Assembly (NCBI GenBank): GCA_020632715.1
Contig: JACKFA010000008.1
Location: forward strand, 310,001-374,000
Direction of reading: 5' to 3'
From: Deltaproteobacteria bacterium
GTDB taxonomy: Bacteria > Myxococcota_A > UBA9042 > PHBI01
Length of the DNA: 64,000 nucleotides
Below the pieces are notes generated by a model. That model saw only the letters and a program-made list of their open reading frames with translations, did no database searches and was not told the origin of the DNA. Position numbers and translations under genes: made by a program. Below, piece after piece: positions 52,501 through 61,500 of the stretch. Numbering within the stretch: position 1 is the first letter of the stretch; every line of letters starts with the position of its first letter.

Positions 52501-55500
52501 CTCGTCGTCGCCGTAGGCGCTCGCCGCGAGCGCGGCCGGCGACATCGCGCTACCCGTGTACGAGCCCCCAGGCGTGAACTCGCGGAAGGTCATCGCGGCG
52601 GCGGTCCCGGTCGCGTGCTCGGTGGAGTAGCGGGTCCACGCGCCGTCGGCGGCGGTGTGATCGCCGTAGCTCGACACGAAGCGGCGATGGTACCAGGAGC
52701 GCGCGTCGTCGGTGCCGGTCGGGCGCGTGTAGAGCGTGATCCACCAGTCTCTGCCGGCTTCTTCGCCCACGGGTCGCGCCGTCGCGTACCGGATCGCGGC
52801 GATGTCGCGGAGGCGGAGGGCCGCTCCGTCCTCGGGGAAGACCCGCGACAGGTTCCCGGAGCCGTCGTCTGCGTAGGCGAGGTACCAATTGCTCTTGCCG
52901 ATCGCGGGGCCCGTCCAGCTGTCGGGGCCGTAGCCAGCCGGCGCGTCGCCGCGGAGGGGCCGCGGCTCCTGCTCGTCGGGCACCTCGGCCGGGAGCGCCG
53001 CGAGCGTCCGCACGTCGCCGAGGTCCGCGCGGCCGACGCGGCCGTCGCGGAGCACGATCTCGAGGCCGTCCACGGCGCCGTCGAAGCCGCCCCAGCCGCT
53101 GTCGGTCTGGAGCGAGACGGCGAGGATCCCCTCGCTTCCGTGCTCCTCGATGAGCTCCGCGAGGGTCATCGCGTCGCCGGTCGGCTGGTTCGCCGCGTTG
53201 AGGACCTTGAAGGTCATCGGGCCGAGCGCGCCCGTCCCGAAGCCCGTGCCGTAGCGGGTCCAGGCCGAGGCGACCTCGTGGCGATCGAAGTCGTTGATGT
53301 ACCGGGCGTGGTACCAGCCGGTGTCCCCGGTCTCGGGCCGCGTGTAGATCGTGATCCACCAGTCGCGCTGGGCCTCGTCGGGCCGCCGCGTCCAGTACGA
53401 GAGCGACGCGAGGTCGGCGAGGGTCAGGAGGTCGGCGTCCTCGCCGAACATCGTGGTGAGCGCGCCGTCGCCGACGTCATCGGCGGTCGCGTACCAGTTC
53501 GTCTTGTTGCCGGCGCCGGCCCCGGGGCCTTGCCACGCCAGCTTGCCGCAGCCCGGCGGTCGGAGCTCGCCGGCAGGCGTGGCGAAGGCGCGCGGCTCGC
53601 GCTCGTCGGGCACCTCGGTGGTCCCGACCGGGACGACCTCGGCGCCGCCGAAGTCGACGCGACCGATGGAGCCGTCCGTGAGCGCGATCTCGAGCCCGTC
53701 GACGAGCCCGTCGAAGCCGTCCCAGCCGCTGTCGGTCTGGATGGTGATCGCGAGGACGAGCTCGTCGCCGTAGCTCGTCTGGAGAGCCTCCATGCTCATC
53801 GGGTCCCCGACGACGCCGTTCCCCGTCGACGCGGGCTCCTGGCGCTGGAACGTCATGCCGCTCGCGGTCGTGTAGCGCTCCCAGCGGCCGGGCGCGGTGT
53901 GGCTCCCGTAGTTGTTGATGAACCGCCGGTGATACCAGCTCCCGTCGTCGTCGGGGGTGTTCGTCGGGACGGTGTAGATGGTGATCCACCAGTCGTCGCC
54001 GTCGGGCGTCCCCGCAGGGCGCTTCGTGTAGTAGCTGATGGCGTCGAGATCGCTGACCTTCAGGGGGTTCAGCGTGCGCCCCGGGAAGAGCTGGGAGAGC
54101 GGCCCGGACTCGGAGCCCGGCGCCACGTAGACGTGGTAGTTGCTCTTCCCGTGGAGGGGGCCCTGCCAGGCGTCCGGCCCCCAGCCGACGGGCGCGTCGC
54201 CGACGGCCACGCGCGGCCACGCCTCGTCCGGGACCTCGCTCGGCGCGACGTGGATGAGCGTCGCGTCGACGCAGCCGAGGTGGCCATCGAAGCCGTACGG
54301 GTCGCCGTTGTAGCCCGGCGCGCAGGCGCAGGTGTGCGGCCCGCCGTCGTCGCTGCACTCGGCGTTCGCGCCGCAAGCGGCGGCGCCGAGGAAGTCGCAC
54401 CAGTCGATGTCCACGCAGGCGATGGCGCCTGCGTCGTAGCCGAACTCCTCCGGGCACTCGTCGCAGAGCACGTCCGTCGCGCTCGTGCAGGTCACGTTCC
54501 CAGTGCAGCCCGGCACCACAGGGCACGAGGTGCAGGCGGAGCCATGGTCGTACTGCCCATCGGGGCAGCGGCAGCCGCCGAGGCCGTCGGAGATGAAGCC
54601 GTCGGCGCAGGTGCCGCACGACGAGCTCGCATCGCTCGTGCAGGTGATGTCCCCCGCGCAGTCCTCGACGGGCGAGCACGCGGCGCACGCGTTCCCGACC
54701 GGGTAGTCGCCCGGCGCGCAGCCGACGGCGTTCACGCGGCCGACGCGGCCGTCCTTGAGGGCGATCTCGAGGCCGTCGACGTAGCCGTCGAAGCCGTTCC
54801 AGCCGCTATCGGTCTGGATCGTGATGGCGAGGATCTCGTCCCTGTCGTGGTCGCCGAGGGCCGCGAGGCTGTAGCTCGGGCCGGTCGGCGAGTTGTCCGG
54901 CGCCTGCTCACGGAAGGTCATGAAGGAGGCGGCCTCGGTGGCGAAGCGCGTCGAGTAGCGCTGCCAGGTCGTTCCGTCGGCCATGTGGGCGCCGTAGTTG
55001 CTGATGTATCGCTTATGATACCATTTCGGATCGCCAGCCTGCTTCCGGGTGTAGATGGTGACCCACCAGTCCTCACCGGCTCCGGCGCCGACACGCTTCG
55101 TGGCGTAGGAGAGAGAGCGCAGGTCGCCGATCTCGAGGGTGGCCGCCTCGGTCGGGAACAGGGTGGCGAGGCCGCCCGTCCCGGTGACCACGTCATAGTA
55201 GGCGTGCCAGTTGCTCTTCCCGGTCGCCGGTCCCTGCCAGGCGCTCGGCCCGAACCCGGCGGGCGCGTCGGCGAGGACGACGCGCGGCGGCTGCTCGTCG
55301 GGCACCTCGTGGGGCGCCACGGCGAGCGAGCGCCCGTCCGCGAAGTCGACCTTCCCGACGCGGCCGTTCGTGAGGCGCACCTCGAGCCCGTCGACGAGGC
55401 CGGCGAAGCCGGTCCAGCCGGAGGCGGTCTGGACGGTGATGGACAGCACGGCGTCATGCGGGAGATCGGCGAGCGCGATCGGGGCGCCGACCGGGTTCCC

Positions 55501-58500
55501 GCCCGCGTCCTGAGCGCGGAAGGTCATGGCGGGCGCGTCGCCCGACGCCGCCGCGGTCGTGTAGCGGACCCAGGCGTCCTCGGTGACGTGCGTGTCGAAG
55601 TTGCTGATGTAGCGGGCGTGGTACCAGCCGGTGGCGTCACCGGAGCCGGTCGGCCGCGTGTAGAGGGTCACCCACCAGTCGCGACCCGCGGCGGTGCCCG
55701 TCGGCCGGAGGGTCGAGTAGGCGATCTCCTCGATGTCGCCGATGTCGAGGTCCTGGGCGTCTTCCGAGAAGAGGGCGTTGAGCGTGCCGTAGCCGGCCGT
55801 CTCGTACCAGGCGTGCCAATTCGTCTTGCCGCTCGCGGGCGCCTGCCACGAGGCCGGGCCGTAGCCCGGCGGCGCCGACGTCGCGACGCCCGGGACCTGC
55901 TCGTCCGGGACCTCGTTCGGGAGCGCCTGGAGGTAGGCGCCGGCCGCGAAGTCGACGCGCCCGACCTCGCCCGTCGTGAGCTCGATCTCGAGCCCGTCGA
56001 CGAGGCCGGTGAACCCGGTCCAGGAGCTGTCGGTCTGGACGCTCACCATCTCGATGAGCTCGTCCCCGCGGTCGGTGATGAGCTGGGCGAGCGTCTTGCC
56101 GTCGAACGTCATCCCGGTGCGTGTGGAGTAGCGCGTCCAGGTGCCCTGGGCAGCGTGGGTCGCGTAGTCGTTCGTGACCTTCGCGTGGTACCAGCTGCTC
56201 GCGTCGCCGTGACCCGCGCCCTGAGGCCGGGTGTAGATCTGGAGCCACCAGTCGCGGCCGGCGCCCTCGCTCGGCCGCTTCGTCCAGTAGCTGATGGACG
56301 CGAGGTCCTCGACCTTGAGGCCGGCCGCGCGCGTCGGGAAGAGCGCGGAGAGCCCGTCGCCGTCGGCGAGGTAGCGCGCGTGCCAGTTGGTCTTCCCGGC
56401 GGGCGGCGCCTGCCAGGCGTAAGGCCCGTAGCCGGCCGGCGCGTCGGCGACCACCGGCGGCTCGAGCTCGTCGGGCACCTGCCCCGGGACGACGTCGATC
56501 GCGGTGACGGCGATGCATCCGCCGTACTCGTCGGCCCCGTAGGCGTCGCCGGTGAAGCCCGCGGCGCACTCGCAGGTGAAGCCGAGCGGCGCAGTCTCGG
56601 GCACGTCGTCGACGCAGTCGGTGTTCGCGCCGCAGGTGTCGGTCGCCCGCGCGCACTCGTCGATGTTCACGCAGCGGCCGGTGCCCGGGTCGGGCTCGTA
56701 GCCGAACCCACAGGCGACGCAGTCGTGCTCCGCGTCGTCCGGGCCGGTGCAGACGACGTCGAGGCAGTGACTGTCGATGGTTGCGGGGGCCGTGCACGCC
56801 GCGCAGGCGTTCCCGACCGGGTAGTCGCCGGGCGCGCAGCCGACGGTGTTGACGCGCCCGACGCGGCCGTCCCGGAGCGCGATCTCGAGGCCGTCGACGT
56901 AGCCGTCGAACCCGTCCCAGCCGCTGTCGGTCTGGATCGTGACGGCGAGGATCTCGTCCGCGTCGTGATCCCCGAGCGCCGCGAGGCTGAAGGTCGGCCC
57001 GAACGGCGCGTTGTCGTCGCCCTGCTCCCGGAACGTCATGCCGGCGCGCGTGGAGTAGCGCGTCCAGGCGTCATGCGCGCTGTGGGCGTAGAAGTCGTTG
57101 ATGTATCGCTTGTGATACCAATGCGCGTCGCCGGTCTTCTTGCGAGTGTAGATGGTGACCCACCAGTCGCGCTGCGGCTCGTCGGGGCGCTTGGTCGCGT
57201 AGGAGATGGAGCGCAGGTCGGCGATGGTCAGGGCCGCCGCCTCGTCGGGGAACAGCGTGGACAGGGGGCCGGACCCGTCGGGAGCGTAGTACGCGTGCCA
57301 GTTGCTCTTGCCGGTGGCCGGCCCCTGCCAGGCGCTCGGGCCGAAGCCGGTGGGGGCGTCGTCGAGGGCGACGCGCGGCCGCTGCTCGTCGGGCACCTGG
57401 TGGGGCGCGACGGCGAGGGAGAGGCCGTCGGCGAAGTCGACCTTGCCGACGCGGCCGTTCGAGAGGGTGACCTCGAGGCCGTCGACGAGGCCGTCGAAGC
57501 CGTCCCAGCCGGACGCGGTCTGGACGGTGATCGACAGCACCGGCGCGGTGTCGGCGGCGGCGAGCTGGGCGAGGGTCATCGGGTCGCCGATGGGGTTCCC
57601 GGCGGCGTCCTGGGCGTAGAAGACCATCGTCGGCGTGGCCCCCGCGGTGCTGTAGCGGACCCAGGTGTCCTCGGCGGTGTGCGAGGCGAAGTCGCTGATG
57701 TAGCGCGCGTGATACCAGCCGGAGTCGCCCGCCTGCGGGCGCGTGTAGACGCTGACCCACCAGTCCCGACCCGCGACGCCGCCGACCGGACGGAGGGTCG
57801 AGTAGGCGATCTCGCTGATGTCGCCGAGGTCGAGCGCGTCCGCGTCCTCCGGGAAGAGCGCGTTGAGCGTGCCGTAGCCAGCCGCCTCGTACCACGCGTG
57901 CCAGTTGGTCTTGCCGTCCGCGGGCCCCTGCCAGGACGCGCTGCCGTACCCGGGCGGCGCCGAGTCGAGGGCGACGCGCGGGGCGGTCTCGTCGGGGACC
58001 TCGTTCGGGAGGGCCTGGAGGTAGGTGCCGGCGGTGAAGTCGACGCGCCCGACCTCGCCGGTCGTGAGCTCGATCTCGAGGCCGTCGACGAGGCCGTCGA
58101 AGCCGTCCCAGCCGCTCGCGGTCTGGACGCTCACCATCTCGATGAGCTCGTCGCCCCACCCGTCGACGAGCTCGTGCATGTCGATGTCGTCGAGGCCGGC
58201 CATGTCGTCGAAGCGCATGCCGCCGGTGCCGTCGGGCCCGTCCTGGGTGGTGTAGCGCGTCCAGGTGCCCACGTTCGTGTGCGCGCCGAAGTCGTTGATG
58301 AAGCGCTTGTGGTACCAGGCACCGGCTGGGTCGCCCGCCTGCGGGCGGGTGTAGATCTGGATCCACCAGTCCCTGCCGGGCTGGCCCGCGGGGCGCTTGG
58401 TGGCGTAGCTGATGGCGCGGAGGTCGCGCACGCGGAGGCCGGCGGCCTTCGTCGGGAAGAGCGCGGAGAGGGCGTCACCGTCGGCGAGGTAGCGGGCGTG

Positions 58501-61500
58501 CCAGTTGGCTTTGCCGGAGGCGGGGCCCTGCCAGGCGAAGGGGCCGTAGCCGGAGGGGGCGTCGGGGGCGGCGACGGCGCGCGGATCCTGCTCGTCGGGG
58601 ACCTCACCGGGGACGACGGCGAGCGCGCGGATCTGGACGCAGCCCGGGAAGTCGTTGGCGGCGTAGGGGCCCTGGGCGGCGCCGGTGTAGCCGGGGTCGC
58701 ACTCGCAGAGGTAGCCGTCGGGAGCGGCGGCGCCGAGCTCGCGGTTGACGCAGGTGGCGTTCTGCCCGCAGGCGTCGGTGCCGAGGGCGCACTCGTCGAT
58801 GTCGACGCAGGTGTGGTGGGCGGGATCGAAGGCGTAGCCGGGGTCGCACTCGGAGCAGACGGGATCGGCGCCGGTCGTGCAGGTGATGGTGCCGGCGCAG
58901 CTCATGACGGTCGGGCAGGCGGCGCAGGTCGCGCCGTCGTCGTACTGGCCGTCGGGGCAGTCGCAGTCGTAGTCGCCGTCGCCGTGGTCGTTGCAGGAGC
59001 CGTCGCCGCAGGGGGGCGCGCCTTTGATGAACGCGCCGAGGGGGAAACGGGCGGCGGCGCAGGCGGCGTCGGTGGCGGTGCAGGAGGTGAGCGCGTTGCG
59101 GCCGCTGAAGGTCCAGTCGGACGGCGCGAAGACGCCCGTGCCGGCGGCGTCGGTGCGGTTCTTCCGGTAGGCCCAGCCCTTCTCGTAGTTCCAGGGGAGG
59201 GAGTTGCCGGAGCCGGCGGTGAAGGTGACGGCGCCGAAGGTCTCGATGACGGCCCAGGGGTCCGAGGAGGCGGCGCGGTGGAAGAGCTCGATGGCGTCGT
59301 CGCCGTTGATGAGGGCGACGCTGTTGACGAAGGTCGGGCCGACGCCGAAGTAGGCGCGGAATCCGGCGTCCTGGGAAGCGACGGTGATGAAGGTGCCGGC
59401 GGTCGCGGGCACGTCGGGAAAGGTGAACTCGGCGCCGTCGGTGCCTTCGCCGTTGTTGGCGGCGCCGAGGGCGAAGGCGTTCAGGTGCGCGATGTCCTTG
59501 GCGACGTAGAGCTCGATGGCCTTGGGGAGGCCGCCGCTGACGCCGCCGGAGATGACGCCGGTGAGGAGGAGGGGCGCGTCGAGGGTCGGGCACGCGATGA
59601 TCGGCGTGCAGCCGGCGGCGTAGGGGTCGCCCTCGTGGTTCGGGATGCAGGCGCAGGAGCGGCCGGTGGCGTCGCCCGGGGCGGGCGCGGAGAGGTCGGT
59701 GCAGTCGGCGTTCGAGGCGCAGGCGTTGGCGGCGTCGGCGCACGCGTCGATGTCGACGCAGGCGGCGCCGTCGGCGACGTACCCGGCGTTGCAGGTGCAG
59801 GAGTAGCTGCCCGGGGTGTCGGCGCAGGTGGCGTTCGGATCGCAGGTGGCGGTACCCCGGGTGCACTCGTCGACGTTGACGCAGCTGCCCGCGCCGTCGC
59901 TCTCGTAGCCGGCGGTGCAGGTGACACAGATGGAGGCCGAGGGACCGTCGCAGGTCACGGCGTCGCAGTTCGCGACCGCGGTGCAGGTCTCGCAGGCGGT
60001 AGTGCCGGTGCCGTAGGTACCCGGCGCGCAGTCGCAGGTGAAGCCGCTGAGATGGTCGACGCAGTCGCCGGGGGCGCAGCTCTCGACGCCGAGGCAGTCG
60101 TCGATGTCATCGCAGCCGCCGTCGGCGTTGATCTCGTAGCCGACGTCGCAGGCGGTGCAGGCGCCATCGGCGGGCGAGCCGCACGCGACGGTCTGGCAGT
60201 GGCTGATCAACGGACAGACCGTCCCGTGGCACTCGCCAGCCGCGGTGCAGGTGTCCGCGTACGTCCCCGCGTCCAGGTCGTCACAGGCCGAGAGCGTCGG
60301 CGTCGCCGTGCAGGTCGCCGTCCCGTTCGGCGCGTACGTCGTACACACCGTGTCCGTCGGGCACGTCACCGCCTGGCCGACGCAAGCCCCGGCCGCGTCG
60401 CACGTGTCCGCGTACGTCGTATCCTGCCCGTCGTCGCAGCCGCTCCCCGTCCGCGCCAAATGGACGCAGCCTGCCACGCCATCGCAGAGATCGGTCGTGC
60501 ACTCCTCGCCGTCCTCGCAGTCTCCGCACACCTCACACGTCGGCCCGAACCGCCCCGCGACGCACACGTCGCACGCGCTGTCTCCGAGCATCGTGCAGGT
60601 CACCGCGCCCGCGCACCCGACGACCTCGGCGCACCCCATGCACGTCGCGCCGTCGAAGTACTCCCCCGCCGGGCACGTGCAGCTGTACGCCCCCGCCCCG
60701 AGATCCACGCACGTCCCGTTCCCGCACGGCCCCACGAAGCAGCCGTTCGCCTCGACGTCCACCGTGCCCCACGGCACGAACGCCATCAGCTCGCTCACCC
60801 ACGGCGTCCCGTAGAACGTCGCCACCCGATCGTCCGCCGACGCCCCCTCCGCGTCCACCGTCCGCACCACCGGCACGATCCCGATGCCGCTCTCCGCACG
60901 CTCGAACGCCGTCAGCCGCGCCCTGAAGACGCCGCCCCCCGCGCTCGCCGCGCGCACCACGCGCCCATTCGCCGTCGTCGCCTCGTCCGTCCCCTCCGAC
61001 ACCGTGAACGACTGGCTCGTCCCGACCTCGAAGAACACCGCCACCCCCGACGACCGCGCCGCGCCGTCCTTGTCCGCGAGCCGCGCCTCGAGCACCACCT
61101 CGTCCTCGAGCGCCTCCGCCCCCGACACCTCGAACCCCGCGAACGCGAACTTCCCGACCAGCACCCGCAGCAAGTACACCGCGTCCGCCACCGTCACGAC
61201 CCCGTCCCCGTTCGCGTCGAGCGCCACCACCTGGTAGCCCTCGAGCCCGCCGACCGACACGAGCCCCGCCAGCACCTGCAGCGTGAAGCTCACGTCGCCC
61301 ACCTCGAACTCGCAGTTCCCGTTCGCGTTCCCGCGCACGTCCGCCGCGTCGTACCCACCACAGTCCGGGTCCAGCATCCCAGCACCCGCCACGATCGCCC
61401 GCGTCTCACCCGGCCCGAGCTCCGGGCCGATCGCCCCGAGCGACAGCGTGTTGTCCAACATCTTCGCGATCGTCCCCGCGATCGCCGTCTCCGCCTTGTC

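Noticed and set aside
60155..60814. Plus-strand frame inside the giant gene
   Set aside because: His/Ser/Pro-rich composition is the antisense image of EGF-like Cys codons; no start signal.
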